Assembly: GCF_021653995.1 (NCBI RefSeq)
Contig: NZ_JAJJOZ010000001.1
Span: forward strand, 775,397-839,396
Reading direction: 5' to 3'
DNA: 64,000 bases
DNA from: Allopusillimonas lactea
Lineage (GTDB): Bacteria > Pseudomonadota > Gammaproteobacteria > Burkholderiales > Burkholderiaceae_B
The notes below the pieces were generated by a model. That model saw nothing but the letters and a program-made list of their open reading frames with translations, was not told where the DNA came from and made no database searches. The first letter of the stretch is position 1; each line of letters begins with the position of its first letter. Positions 8,779 through 17,883 of this stretch are shown one piece after another. The position numbers and the translations under genes are program-made.

Positions 8779-9228
8779 ATGAAGCGTAGCATCGTTATAT
8801 TTGCCGCCACTTCCGCCCTGCTTGCCAGCGCCCCCGCGTTGGCGCAGTTCAAAGACGCTGAAGCTGCCCAGGAGTACCGCCACGCCGCCATGGAGCTTAT
8901 GGGCTCCCACTTCGGCCGCATGGCGCCCGTTGCCAAGAAAGAAGCCCCCTACGACAAAGAAGCCATTCGCGCCAACGTCGCCATCCTCAACACCCTGGCC
9001 ACCCTGCCTTGGGCGGGATTCGGCCCGGGCACCGAAGGCGGCGACGCCAAGCCCGAGATATGGAAAGACCCTGAAGGCTTTAAACAAGCCGAAGACAAAT
9101 TCCATGCTGGCATGAAGAAACTCACTGCCGCCGCGGATGCGGGCGACTTCGACGCCTTCCGCGTCGCCTTCGGCGAAGTCGGAAAGAGCTGTAAATCCTG
9201 TCACGACAGCTACCGCACAGATGATTGA
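8779..9228 (+). CDS. Cytochrome c'
   Basis: 149-residue periplasmic class II c-type cytochrome. A signal peptide covers about residues 1-22 (ends APALA-Q). The single haem-binding motif CKSCH lies near the C-terminus, as in cytochromes c' and c-556, in a four-helix bundle. AGGAG stands ten bases before the ATG at 8779. These proteins bind NO or CO or act as small electron carriers. It belongs functionally with the b561 gene upstream rather than with purB between them (inference). Confidence 0.88.
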   Translation: MKRSIVIFAATSALLASAPALAQFKDAEAAQEYRHAAMELMGSHFGRMAPVAKKEAPYDKEAIRANVAILNTLATLPWAGFGPGTEGGDAKPEIWKDPEGFKQAEDKFHAGMKKLTAAADAGDFDAFRVAFGEVGKSCKSCHDSYRTDD

Positions 9229-9273
9229 GCCCGCAGCTGCCCACCCCGTTCCCGAAACGTGGGCATCCTCCAT

Positions 9274-9302
9274 TTGCGTAACGCAAGGATAGCCGCTATA
9301 AT
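9274..9302 (+). promoter_or_regulatory. Sigma-70-type promoter of tRNA-Lys
   Basis: TTGCGT at 9274-9279 and TATAAT at 9297-9302 are separated by exactly 17 bases. The consensus -10 box ends 42 bases before the mature tRNA. This is the best sigma-70 promoter seen in the window. Confidence 0.8.
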
Positions 9303-9344
9303 TTCGTCCTTTCCTGATGCACGGCCAATAACGCCACCGCATAC

Positions 9345-9420
9345 GGGCTGTTAGCTCAGTTGGTAGAGCAGCGGACTCTTAATCCGTAGGTCGAGTGTTC
9401 GAGCCACTCACAGCCCACCA
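9345..9420 (+). tRNA. tRNA-Lys (anticodon CTT)
   Basis: 76-base cloverleaf. The acceptor arms GGGCTGT and ACAGCCC pair, and the D-arm contains TTAGCTCAGTTGGTAGAGCA. The anticodon stem GCGGA/TCCGT closes the loop CTCTTAA with anticodon CTT, which reads AAG. The T-loop is GTTCGAGCC-like, and the CCA end is encoded. A promoter precedes it and a terminator follows 20 bases later, so it is a single-gene transcript. Confidence 0.95.
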
Positions 9421-9439
9421 AGAATACTCAATGAAATCA

Positions 9440-9477
9440 ATGCCCTAGTCGTTTTTACGTCTAGGGCATTTTTCTTT
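9440..9477 (+). terminator. Rho-independent terminator of tRNA-Lys
   Basis: ATGCCCTAG pairs with CTAGGGCAT around a short T-rich loop, followed directly by TTTTTCTTTT. Confidence 0.85.
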
Positions 9478-9819
9478 TCCCCGATCCGTTTAAGTTTTAC
9501 TTACGGCACCCACGTCAGGCAACCCCTCCTCGTCGTGCGGTCTGGAAGTTCGTGTGTAACGACGCCGCGATCAGCGTCAGAGATAAGGCCTGTTCAGCGG
9601 CCCGCCTCAAGAGGCACGCTACGATGCCGCGCCAGCACAACGGCCCGACGGTGCCTGCCACAAATAGGCAAACCTGGTGCAACCGAAGCATTTACGCGAC
9701 ACTTTTGATGGCATACACGTCATGAATGCAGCGGATGCGCGCATTTGCGCGGCTTGCGGGCGGCAGGCCCACGGTATCCTGCTATACTTTTTTTTGCCTC
9801 CCAACTTCCCAACTGCCCC
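9478..9819. other. Intergenic stretch with no recognised gene
   Basis: No convincing coding frame, RNA gene or repeat between the tRNA terminator and the glutathione transferase gene. A TATACT at 9783-9788 could be a -10 box for the transferase gene, but no -35 box stands at the right distance. Although tRNA 3' ends often serve as integration sites, no integrase or repeat of the tRNA end was seen. Confidence 0.5.
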
Positions 9820-10434
9820 ATGAAACTCATTGGTTCGCTCACGAGTCCTTTCGTTCGAAAAGTCCGCGTCGTCATGGCTGAAAAGAAGCTTGACTACGAG
9901 TTCGTACTCGAGAATGTGTGGGCCGAAGACACGCACATCCAGGCGCACAATCCTCTGGGCAAGGTGCCGTGTCTGCTAATGGATGACAGCGGCAGCCTGT
10001 TCGACTCGCGTGTCATTGTTGAGTATTTGGATACCCTCTCGCCAGTTGGCCGCTTGATCCCTCAACCCGGTCGCGACCGCGCCGCAGTCAAGTGCTGGGA
10101 AGCCATCGCCGACGGCGTGCTCGATGCCGCTGTTGCGATCAACATCGAGCTGAACCGGCGCCCTGCACATCTGCGCAGCGACGACTGGGTGGCGCGCCAG
10201 CGCGGCAAAATCTCGGCAGCGCTCGATTCTATGGACAAGAGCCTGGACGACCAGCCATTCTGCATGGGCGTCAATTTCAGCCTGGCCGATGTCGCTGTCG
10301 GATGTGCCCTCGGCTACCTCGATTTGCGTTTTCCCGATCTCGACTGGCGCTCGCAATACGCCAACCTACGCCGGCTCGACGAAAAACTGCAGGATCGCCC
10401 TTCATTCAGCACGACCAAACCGCCGCAATCCTGA
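9820..10434 (+). CDS. Glutathione S-transferase family protein
   Basis: 204-residue cytosolic protein. The N-terminal thioredoxin-like domain begins MKLIGSLTSPFVRKVRVV, with the SPFVRKVR motif seen in many bacterial GSTs, and contains the cis-Pro region GKVPCLLMDDSGSLFDSRVIVEYL that binds glutathione. The all-alpha C-terminal domain covers about residues 85-204, with the N-capping-box motif in FSLADVAVGCAL. The start was moved to 9820; the upstream extension reads as non-coding. The substrate cannot be told from sequence. The gene ends six bases before the end of a convergent permease gene. Confidence 0.9.
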   Translation: MKLIGSLTSPFVRKVRVVMAEKKLDYEFVLENVWAEDTHIQAHNPLGKVPCLLMDDSGSLFDSRVIVEYLDTLSPVGRLIPQPGRDRAAVKCWEAIADGVLDAAVAINIELNRRPAHLRSDDWVARQRGKISAALDSMDKSLDDQPFCMGVNFSLADVAVGCALGYLDLRFPDLDWRSQYANLRRLDEKLQDRPSFSTTKPPQS

Positions 10435-10440
10435 AGGCCA

Positions 10441-11262
10441 TCAGGCAGCTCGCATCTGCTGCCACCCCTTGTAGAGCATATACGCCGACATTGCGAACAA
10501 CAGGAAGGCAAACAAGCGCCTGAGCGTCGCCACTGGCACGCGATGCGTACAGCGGGCGCCCCAGGGGGCGGTCAGTACGCTCATCGCCGAAACCACCATG
10601 AGCGCAGGCCAATAGATATACCCCAGCATGCCCGGCTGCGCTTTGACAGAATGAAAGCCGGAGTAGATGTAACCTGCGCTATTGGCCACAGCGATAAAAA
10701 ACCCGAGCGCGGAAGACGTGGCCACCGCATTGCGCAGCGGTATGTTGCCACGCGCCATGAAAGGCACAGACAGAAAGGCGCCACCCGCGCCCAAAAACCC
10801 TGACAGAAAACCGATCAGTGCGCCGACGCCGAATATGGCAGGCCGCGACGGCATGGTGCGCCCGGGCGGAGGCGCCTTGGCCTTGAGCATGCGATATGCG
10901 GAATAGCTGACGAACACCGCAAAAAACAGCGACAGCCAGACACCGCTGACAAAGGAAAATGCCGCGCCGCCCGACAGCAGCCCGCCTACAACCAGGCCCG
11001 GCCCGATGACTGCGACAATATCCCAGCGTATGGCCCCTCGCCTGTGATGCGCGCGCATGCTGGACACCGAAGTAAACACAATCGTTGCCATGGCCGTCGC
11101 AATGGCCGCATGCACGACCAGATCAGCAGGCACGCCGAACACCGGCAGCAGCATGGTGAGAAACGGCACGAGAATCATGCCGCCGCCTATGCCCAGCAGG
11201 CCGGCGGCAAAACCCACAGCAGCACCGAGCGCCACCAGGTAGAGTATAGAAAGTAGATCCAA
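10441..11262 (-). CDS. TauE/SafE (DUF81) family membrane permease
   Basis: 273-residue inner-membrane protein with about eight hydrophobic segments and the two repeated halves typical of TauE/SafE proteins: GAAVGFAAGLLGIGGGMILVP near the start, and GALIGFLSGFLGAGGAFLSVP in the middle. Family members export sulfite, sulfoacetate or other organosulfur anions; some take up anions. A TTG at 11262 gives the start that directly begins the first membrane helix (DLLSILYLVALG), and is preferred. An upstream ATG at 11307 would overlap mnmA by 28 bases and add 15 residues. It lies directly downstream of mnmA on the same strand. Confidence 0.83.
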   Translation of the reverse strand: MDLLSILYLVALGAAVGFAAGLLGIGGGMILVPFLTMLLPVFGVPADLVVHAAIATAMATIVFTSVSSMRAHHRRGAIRWDIVAVIGPGLVVGGLLSGGAAFSFVSGVWLSLFFAVFVSYSAYRMLKAKAPPPGRTMPSRPAIFGVGALIGFLSGFLGAGGAFLSVPFMARGNIPLRNAVATSSALGFFIAVANSAGYIYSGFHSVKAQPGMLGYIYWPALMVVSAMSVLTAPWGARCTHRVPVATLRRLFAFLLFAMSAYMLYKGWQQMRAA

Positions 11263-11279
11263 GATGCAGCCTGTGATAA

Positions 11280-12395
11280 TCAGGTAATGATGCCGCCACC
11301 GAGACACACATCGCCGTCATAGAGTACGGCGGATTGTCCAGGCGTCACCGCCCACTGGTGCTGAGAAAAGTTGAGCGTAAAGCCCCCGTCGTCGGCAGCC
11401 ACCAACATGCAAGGGGCGTCGGATTGACGATAGCGTGTTTTGGCACCATAGCCCCCCTCCGCAGGTGCACAACCGGCTATCCAGCTCGCATCGTGCGCTT
11501 GCAGCTTAGCGCTGAGCAGCCACGGGTGGTCATGCCCCTGCACCACATAAAGCGTATTGGCAGCCAGATCTTTGCGCGCCGTGTACCAGGCGTCGGCCGT
11601 GCCATCGTCGCGCTGACGCCCTTTTACGCCACCGATACCCAGGCCCTTGCGCTGCCCCAGGGTATAGAACGATAGGCCCTGATGCTCGCCCACCACTATG
11701 CCTTCTGGCGTTTTGATCGGACCGGGTTTGGTGGGCAGATAGCGGTTGAGAAATTCGCGGAAAGGCCGTTCGCCGATAAAGCAGATGCCGGTGGAGTCTT
11801 TCTTGGCCGCATTGGGCAGGCCGATCTCGCGGGCGATCTCGCGCACCTTGGTTTTGGGTATCTCACCCAAGGGAAACAGCGTACGCGAAAGCTGATCCTG
11901 GTTAAGCCGATGCAGGAAGTAGCTTTGATCCTTGCTCTGATCAAGCGCCTTCAACAATTGGTACTGTCTGCCCTCAGGGGTATCGAGCGTGCGCACGCGC
12001 GCATAATGCCCGGTGGCAATATGCTCGGCCCCCAGTGACATAGCGTGATCGAGAAAGGCCTTGAACTTGATTTCGGCATTGCACAGCACGTCGGGGTTGG
12101 GCGTACGGCCGGCGGAGTATTCGCGCAGAAAGTCTGCAAAAACCCGGTCTTTGTATTCGGCCGCAAAATTGACTGCTTCGATGTCGACGCCAACCACATC
12201 GGCCACACTGGCGGCATCCAGCCAGTCTTGCCGGGTCGAACAGTATTCGCTGTCGTCGTCATCTTCCCAGTTTTTCATGAATAGGCCGAGCACATCGTAG
12301 CCCTGCTGCTTGAGCAGCCAAGCAGTTACCGACGAATCGACGCCCCCGGACATGCCGACGACGACACGCCCTTTTGATGCAGTAGTAGTTCCCAT
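11280..12395 (-). CDS. mnmA: tRNA-specific 2-thiouridylase MnmA
   Basis: 371-residue cytosolic enzyme that thiolates U34 of tRNA-Lys, -Glu and -Gln. The PP-loop GMSGGVDSSV (residues 14-23) binds ATP. The catalytic Cys residues are in NPDVLCNAEIKF and in STGICFIGERPF. Other family blocks (ATGHYAR, KDQSYFL, FPLGEIPKTKVREIA) are intact, and the length is normal. An unlinked tRNA-Lys gene (CTT) is 2 kb away. The stop overlaps the region before the TauE permease gene, so the two may be co-transcribed. Confidence 0.96.
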   Translation of the reverse strand: MGTTTASKGRVVVGMSGGVDSSVTAWLLKQQGYDVLGLFMKNWEDDDDSEYCSTRQDWLDAASVADVVGVDIEAVNFAAEYKDRVFADFLREYSAGRTPNPDVLCNAEIKFKAFLDHAMSLGAEHIATGHYARVRTLDTPEGRQYQLLKALDQSKDQSYFLHRLNQDQLSRTLFPLGEIPKTKVREIAREIGLPNAAKKDSTGICFIGERPFREFLNRYLPTKPGPIKTPEGIVVGEHQGLSFYTLGQRKGLGIGGVKGRQRDDGTADAWYTARKDLAANTLYVVQGHDHPWLLSAKLQAHDASWIAGCAPAEGGYGAKTRYRQSDAPCMLVAADDGGFTLNFSQHQWAVTPGQSAVLYDGDVCLGGGIIT

Positions 12396-12474
12396 TGCGC
12401 TATTGTAGACGCAGACAGACCGCCGCCAGCCGCACGGCCGACAGTTTCAATGCCGCGCCAGGGCGGTGGCACCA

Positions 12475-13713
12475 TCAGCCCTTGCGCCGGCGCAGCGCCT
12501 CGTCTACCACCTCGACCCAGTGACGCACAGGCGTCTCGGTGCCGTTCTGCAAATGCGTAATACACCCCATATTGGAGGAGACAATGCATGCAGGCTCTAC
12601 CCGGTTGATGTTGCCAAGCTTGCGGTCGCGCAATGTATGCGAGAGTTCCGGCTGAGTAACCGAATACGTACCCGCCGAGCCACAGCACAGATGCGCCTCA
12701 TCGAAGGGCTTCAGGTTAAAGCCCAGCTCCGCCAGCATGGTTTCATTCAGGCCGCGCAGGCCCTGCCAGTGCTGCAGCGTGCAAGGCGGATGAAAAGCCG
12801 CACTCTCGGGCAGCGGGCCCATGAGGCCGCGCAGCCGCGAGGCCTCGGGCGCAATGATTTCAGAAATATCGCGCACCTTTTCCACCACCCGCGCAGCCTT
12901 GTCGGCGTAGACGGGATCATGACGCAAATGATGGGCATATTCACGGATCATCCCGCCGCAACCCGAGGCATTGATCACAATGGCCTCAACCTCTCCGCGA
13001 TCGAGCAGGGGCAGCCAGGCATCGATATTCACGCGCATCTGGGCCAGCGCCTGGTCTTGCGCATCGAGGTGGAAGTTGATAGCGCCGCAGCATCCAGCCG
13101 CCGCCGCATCGCGGGTGCCGATCCCTACAGCGTCCAGCACACGCATGGTTGCACCATCGATACTGGGCATCATGTCGGGCTGCACGCAACCACGTGGCAT
13201 CAGCACCTGTCGAGGATGCCGACCCGCATCCCTGGGCAGACGGCCCGCAGCGCGAGAAACTGGCACCTTGCCCGCGAGCACCGCCGGCAGCAAGGGCCTC
13301 ATGACGCGACCCAGCCGCAACGCCGGACCGAACAGGCGGGAATTAAGCAAATGCCGCAGCGCACTGCGGACAACGCGCTGACGCAATGGGCGCTCGACCT
13401 TCTGATCGACCAACGCCCGCCCGATATCCACCAGCGCCCCGTACTCAACGCCCGATGGGCATGTGGTTTCGCAATTGCGGCAAGTAAGGCAGCGGTCCAG
13501 ATGGGTTTGTGTCGCCGCGGTGGGCTCGGCGCCCTCCAGCACTTGCTTGATCAGGTAAATACGTCCGCGCGGGCTGTCGAGTTCGTCCCCCAGCACCTGA
13601 TAGGTAGGACAGGTTGCCTGACAGAACCCACAATGAACGCAACGACGCAAAATAGCATCGGCATCATTGCCGATAGCCGTATCGCGAGCCCAGGAAGCCA
13701 GATTAGTTTGCAC
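12475..13713 (-). CDS. glcF: Glycolate oxidase iron-sulfur subunit
   Basis: 412-residue protein with two 4Fe-4S motifs in the N-terminal third (CVHCGFCQATCP and CLTCRNCETTCP), then two CCG domains (CCGAINFH and CCGSAGTYS). It passes electrons from the FAD subunits GlcD/GlcE to the respiratory chain while glycolate is oxidised to glyoxylate. The start is GTG at 13713 (VQTNLASWARD), 11 bases after the glcE stop and behind GAGG at good distance; the open frame upstream overlaps glcE and is not needed. It is the last gene of the glcD-glcE-glcF set. No glyoxylate-using gene (glcB, gcl) or glcC regulator is nearby. Confidence 0.95.
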   Translation of the reverse strand: MQTNLASWARDTAIGNDADAILRRCVHCGFCQATCPTYQVLGDELDSPRGRIYLIKQVLEGAEPTAATQTHLDRCLTCRNCETTCPSGVEYGALVDIGRALVDQKVERPLRQRVVRSALRHLLNSRLFGPALRLGRVMRPLLPAVLAGKVPVSRAAGRLPRDAGRHPRQVLMPRGCVQPDMMPSIDGATMRVLDAVGIGTRDAAAAGCCGAINFHLDAQDQALAQMRVNIDAWLPLLDRGEVEAIVINASGCGGMIREYAHHLRHDPVYADKAARVVEKVRDISEIIAPEASRLRGLMGPLPESAAFHPPCTLQHWQGLRGLNETMLAELGFNLKPFDEAHLCCGSAGTYSVTQPELSHTLRDRKLGNINRVEPACIVSSNMGCITHLQNGTETPVRHWVEVVDEALRRRKG

Positions 13714-13723
13714 GATGGATGCC

Positions 13724-14827
13724 TCAAAATTCCCGGAACAGCCGGCCCGGATTGAATATCCCGACCGGATCAAGCTCTTGCTTCATGCGTTGGCTGATGT
13801 TGCGCAGCGTCGGTTGCAGTGGATGGAATACAGGAACATCCCCCGGCGATGCACCATAACGGTAAAGGGTGGCGTGGCCGCCTGCCGCCTCCACACGCGC
13901 ACGCAAGGCCGTGGCGCTTTGCGCATCGACTGACGGCCCTCCGGCGACCCAACGCAGGCCGCCATTCCATTCAATCAGCGATGGCCCGAGATCCAGCGGC
14001 CCTGCCTGCGGCGGGACCGACAGGCGCCATAACACAGGCACGTCAAAAAAAGCGTGCGTCTGGTCGCGCAGGCTGGCCCACAGGGCTTCGCCAGCAGCCG
14101 CCTCGAACGCACTGCCGCCGATCTGGCGCAAACCGCTGGCCACGGCAGGCTCGCTGCCCGACAGACGCACATACAGGCGCCCCCCCTGCTCTGGAAACCA
14201 GGCGGTGGCACTGATTGGCAGTGGCTTGCTGCGCCATTGGCTAAACAAGGCCAGCGCGCCCGCTTCATCTACGTCAAGCACGCTGGTGGCCTCGACGCCA
14301 GGCAGCGGCGCAACCTTGAGCGATACTTCGATCAAGGCGCCAAATATGCCCATGGAACCCGCCAGCAGACGGGAAATATCGAAACCGGCCACATTTTTCA
14401 TGACTTCACCGCCGAAGCCAAGCACCACGCCGGAGGAATCCAGCAGGCGCGCACCCAGCACGAAGTCTCGCAGACTACCCGCCGCCATCCTGCGCGGCCC
14501 CGACAGCCCGCTGGCTACCATGCCGCCCACCGTGGACGCGGCGCCAAAACGGGGTGGCTCGAAAGCCAACATCTGGCCTTGGGCGCGCAGCGCCGCTTCG
14601 AGCGCTTCCAGCCGCGTGCCAGCCTTGGCGGTAACCACCAGCTCCGACGGTTGATAATTGACAATACCCTGATGGCCCGAGATGTCGAGCACAGCAGCGC
14701 CCGAAAGATTGTCCGGCTCGGGCTCGCCATAAAATCGCCGGGTGCCGCCGCCACGAATATACAGAGGACGCTCGGCGGCACGCGCCGTCATCACCTGTTC
14801 GCACAACTCGGAAAGCTCGAATTCCAT
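13724..14827 (-). CDS. glcE: Glycolate oxidase FAD-binding subunit
   Basis: 367-residue second flavin subunit of glycolate oxidase. The N-terminal FAD-binding PCMH-type domain contains RPLYIRGGGTRRFYG and ELVVTAKAGTRLEALEAALRAQGQMLAFEPP, and then TVGGMVASGLSGPRRMAAGSL. The C-terminus IFNPGRLFREF is the usual family end. It lies 20 bases after glcD and is followed by glcF. Confidence 0.94.
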   Translation of the reverse strand: MEFELSELCEQVMTARAAERPLYIRGGGTRRFYGEPEPDNLSGAAVLDISGHQGIVNYQPSELVVTAKAGTRLEALEAALRAQGQMLAFEPPRFGAASTVGGMVASGLSGPRRMAAGSLRDFVLGARLLDSSGVVLGFGGEVMKNVAGFDISRLLAGSMGIFGALIEVSLKVAPLPGVEATSVLDVDEAGALALFSQWRSKPLPISATAWFPEQGGRLYVRLSGSEPAVASGLRQIGGSAFEAAAGEALWASLRDQTHAFFDVPVLWRLSVPPQAGPLDLGPSLIEWNGGLRWVAGGPSVDAQSATALRARVEAAGGHATLYRYGASPGDVPVFHPLQPTLRNISQRMKQELDPVGIFNPGRLFREF

Positions 14828-14847
14828 GTTTACTCGCTATAAACCGA

Positions 14848-16341
14848 TTAGAACCGCGGCAGGTCGGGAAAGCGCAACTCGCCGCCGTGCACGTGCATCT
14901 TTCCGTATTCGGCGCAGCGCGCCAGCGTCGGAATGACTTTCTCGGGGTTGAGCAGGTTGTAGGGATCAAAGGCGCGCTTGAACGCGCAGAAAAAGTCGAG
15001 CTCCTCGCGTGCAAACTGCACGCACATCTGGTTGATTTTCTCGACACCCACGCCGTGCTCGCCGGTAATCGTGCCGCCGACCTGCACACACAGCTCAAGA
15101 ATGGCGGCACCGAACTTCTCGGCACGCTCGACTTCTTCAGGCCGGTTTGAATCGAACAGAATCAAGGGATGCAGATTGCCGTCGCCGGCATGAAAGACAT
15201 TGGCGCAACGCAGGCCATACTCACCTTCCATCTCCTCGATGGCACCCAACACCCGCGCCAGATGACGGCGCGGTATCGTGCCATCCATGCAGTAGTAATC
15301 GGGCGAGACCCGGCCGGCGGCGGGAAAGGCATTCTTGCGGCCCGCCCAGAAGGCCAGGCGCTCCTGCTCGCTGCGCGATACCTGCAGACGCGTGGCCCCG
15401 GCATCGCGAAAAACCGCTTCCATACGGGCGATTTCGTCCACCACCTCTTCTTCGGTGCCGTCCGACTCGCACAAAAGTAGCGCGCTGGCTTCCAGGTCGT
15501 AGCCGGCATTCACAAAAGGCTCGACCATATGCACCGCGCGCTTGTCCATCATTTCCAGCCCTGCTGGAATAATACCCGCCGCAATCACATTGGCCACTGC
15601 AGCGCCCGCCGTCTCGACCGAGCCAAAGCTTGCCATGACGACCCGGGCGCAGGCTGGCTTGGGAATGAGCTTGACCACCACTTCGGTGACCAAGCCCAAC
15701 ATGCCCTCGGATCCGATGAAGGCGGCGAGCAGATCCAGACCGGGGCTATCAGGCGCCTCGGACCCGAGCTCGACGATATCGCCGCTGATGGTGACCACCC
15801 GTATCCGCAGGATGTTGTGAACCGTGAGCCCGTATTTCAGGCAGTGCACACCGCCCGAGTTCTCCGCAACGTTGCCACCTATCGTGCAAGCGATCTGACT
15901 TGACGGATCGGGCGCATAGTAAAGCCCATAAGGCGCAGCTGCCTCCGAAATGGCCAGATTGCGAACACCCGGCCCAACCACCGCGCTGCCGGCGGCGACG
16001 TCGATGCGATGGATGCGATTGAGCTTGCTCAAGCCCAGCACGATGCCGCGCGCGTGCGGCATGGCGCCGCCCGACAGGCCCGTGCCGGCTCCTCGGGCAA
16101 CGATAGGGATATTGAATGCCGTGCATGCCTTGACTACCGCGACGACCTGCGCTTCGTCCTCCGGCAGCACGACCACTGGCGGCAGCGACCGGTAAAGTGA
16201 CAGGCCGTCGCATTCGTAGGGCCGCGTATCTTCGGCTCGATGCAAGATGCAATGAGCCGGCACGCTCTCTTTGAGGCGGGCTATCAAGCCCGGAAAATCC
16301 GGCGCTGTCTCGTACGCCGGGCTGATCAAGGATTCAGTCAT
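14848..16341 (-). CDS. glcD: Glycolate oxidase subunit GlcD
   Basis: 497-residue FAD-linked oxidase of the vanillyl-alcohol-oxidase superfamily. The FAD domain holds PPVVVLPEDEAQV, VARGAGTGLSGGAMPHARGI and CTIGGNVAENSGGVHCLKYG. The C-terminal cap domain carries FHAGDGNLHPLILFD and GTITGEHGVGVEKI, which include metal/substrate-binding His residues of this family. It is the catalytic subunit for glycolate (and D-lactate) oxidation. It is 45 bases downstream of a paralogous oxidase gene and probably in the same operon. Confidence 0.95.
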   Translation of the reverse strand: MTESLISPAYETAPDFPGLIARLKESVPAHCILHRAEDTRPYECDGLSLYRSLPPVVVLPEDEAQVVAVVKACTAFNIPIVARGAGTGLSGGAMPHARGIVLGLSKLNRIHRIDVAAGSAVVGPGVRNLAISEAAAPYGLYYAPDPSSQIACTIGGNVAENSGGVHCLKYGLTVHNILRIRVVTISGDIVELGSEAPDSPGLDLLAAFIGSEGMLGLVTEVVVKLIPKPACARVVMASFGSVETAGAAVANVIAAGIIPAGLEMMDKRAVHMVEPFVNAGYDLEASALLLCESDGTEEEVVDEIARMEAVFRDAGATRLQVSRSEQERLAFWAGRKNAFPAAGRVSPDYYCMDGTIPRRHLARVLGAIEEMEGEYGLRCANVFHAGDGNLHPLILFDSNRPEEVERAEKFGAAILELCVQVGGTITGEHGVGVEKINQMCVQFAREELDFFCAFKRAFDPYNLLNPEKVIPTLARCAEYGKMHVHGGELRFPDLPRF

Positions 16342-16386
16342 TATTCTATTGTGTGGCGGCGCGCGCCCGCGCGCGGCGATGGGGGG

Positions 16387-17799
16387 TTATGGCCCCGGAA
16401 TGATCTTGCCAGGGTTGAGGATATCGTGAGGGTCGAATGCGTGTTTCAGGCTGGCCATGAGGTCGAGCGCATCGCGGCCGTGTTCCGCCAGCATGAATGC
16501 CATCTTGTGCAGCCCCACGCCATGCTCGCCGGTGCAGGTACCGTCCATGCGGATGGCACGCTCCACCAGCCTGCGGTTAAGCTGTTCGGATGCCTCCCAT
16601 TCCTGCGGGTTGTCTGGGTCGAGCAGCATCAGCACATGAAAGTTACCGTCGCCCACATGGCCAACGATGGTATACGGAAAGCTCGCCGCATCAAGTTCGG
16701 CGGCGGTTTCCGTCACGCAATCGGCCAACCGGGAAATGGGCACGCAGACATCTGTGGTGCTGGACCGACAGCCGGGCCGCAACTGCAGACCGGCAAAATA
16801 GGCATTGTGCCGCGCGGCCCACAGGCGGCTGCGGTCTTCGGGCTGGTCGGCCCATTCGAAATCCATGCCATCATTGGAGCGGGCGATTTCTTGCACAATC
16901 TGTGCCTGCTCTTTGACGCCCGCCGGGCTGCCATGAAACTCGAACAGCAACAGCGGCGACTCTTTGAGTGCCAGCTTGCTGTACGCATTGGTGGCCTTGA
17001 CGGCCCAAGTGTCCATGAACTCGACCCGCGCCACGGGCACGCCCATTTGAATAACTTCGATGACGCTGCGCACCGCCGCCTCGAGCGTGGGAAAGTTGCA
17101 GATCGCCGCGGAGATCGCCTCGGGCACCGGATAAAGCCGGACAGTGACCTCGGTGATGATGCCCAGCGTCCCCTCGCTGCCCACGAAAATGCGCGTAAGG
17201 TCGTAGCCCGCTGAAGACTTGCGCGCGCGCGAAGCGGTATGAATCACGCGGCCATCCGCCGTGACAACCTTGAGCGACACCACGTTCTCACGCATGGTGC
17301 CATAGCGTACGGCGTTGGTACCCGAGGCACGGGTGGCCGCCATGCCGCCAAGGCTGGCATCCGCACCGGGATCGATCGGAAAAAACAGCCCGGTATCGCG
17401 GATGTGTTCGTTCAGCTGCTTGCGCGTGACGCCCGCCTGTACAGTGGCCGTGAAGTCTTCGGCGTTGATCGACACAATCTTGTCCATGCCGGCCAGATCG
17501 AGGCTGATGCCACCCTGCACAGCAAGCAAGTGCCCTTCGAGCGAGGACCCCGTCCCATAGGGGATGAGTGGTACATGGTGCGCATGGCAATGCCGCGCAA
17601 CCCAAGCCACCTCCTCCGTGCTCAGGGCAAACACCACGCCGTCAGGCAGCATAGGCGGATAGGGGGATTCGTCGCGGCCGTGATGCTCACGCACTGCTTG
17701 CGCAGTGGTAAAGCGATCACCGAACTGCCGCGCCAAAGCATCCAGAAAGCCGTCTGGAATGGCGCGACGCACGCTCTGGGCCGGAGCGGGGGCATTCAT
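16387..17799 (-). CDS. FAD-binding oxidoreductase, D-lactate dehydrogenase (cytochrome)-like
   Basis: 470-residue flavoprotein of the same superfamily as GlcD but distinct in sequence. It has VPLIPYGTGSSLEGHLLAVQGGISLDL, GADASLGGMAATRASGTNAVRYGTM, and the C-terminal VGHVGDGNFHVLMLLD and GTCTGEHGVGLHKM. This pattern is that of D-lactate/2-hydroxyacid dehydrogenases of the DLD type. The ATG at 17799 has AGGAG seven bases upstream; an open frame further upstream is ignored. As first gene before glcDEF it probably widens the 2-hydroxyacid range of the pathway (inference). The electron acceptor is likely cytochrome c or quinone. Confidence 0.88.
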   Translation of the reverse strand: MNAPAPAQSVRRAIPDGFLDALARQFGDRFTTAQAVREHHGRDESPYPPMLPDGVVFALSTEEVAWVARHCHAHHVPLIPYGTGSSLEGHLLAVQGGISLDLAGMDKIVSINAEDFTATVQAGVTRKQLNEHIRDTGLFFPIDPGADASLGGMAATRASGTNAVRYGTMRENVVSLKVVTADGRVIHTASRARKSSAGYDLTRIFVGSEGTLGIITEVTVRLYPVPEAISAAICNFPTLEAAVRSVIEVIQMGVPVARVEFMDTWAVKATNAYSKLALKESPLLLFEFHGSPAGVKEQAQIVQEIARSNDGMDFEWADQPEDRSRLWAARHNAYFAGLQLRPGCRSSTTDVCVPISRLADCVTETAAELDAASFPYTIVGHVGDGNFHVLMLLDPDNPQEWEASEQLNRRLVERAIRMDGTCTGEHGVGLHKMAFMLAEHGRDALDLMASLKHAFDPHDILNPGKIIPGP

Positions 17800-17883
17800 G
17801 TTCGTTCTCCTGTTACAGTCATAGCCCAAGCACAGGCCCCACGCGGGGCCCTGACTACGCCATATGCCTGATCGTAGCAGTGT

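Noticed and set aside
9345..9819. tRNA-Lys 3' end as an island attachment site
   Set aside because: No integrase, no repeated tRNA end and no cargo genes follow; the next genes are a common GST and housekeeping genes.
17833..17853. GGCCCC/GGGGCC stem after aroG as terminator
   Set aside because: Short stem with bulge and no U-run; too weak to call.
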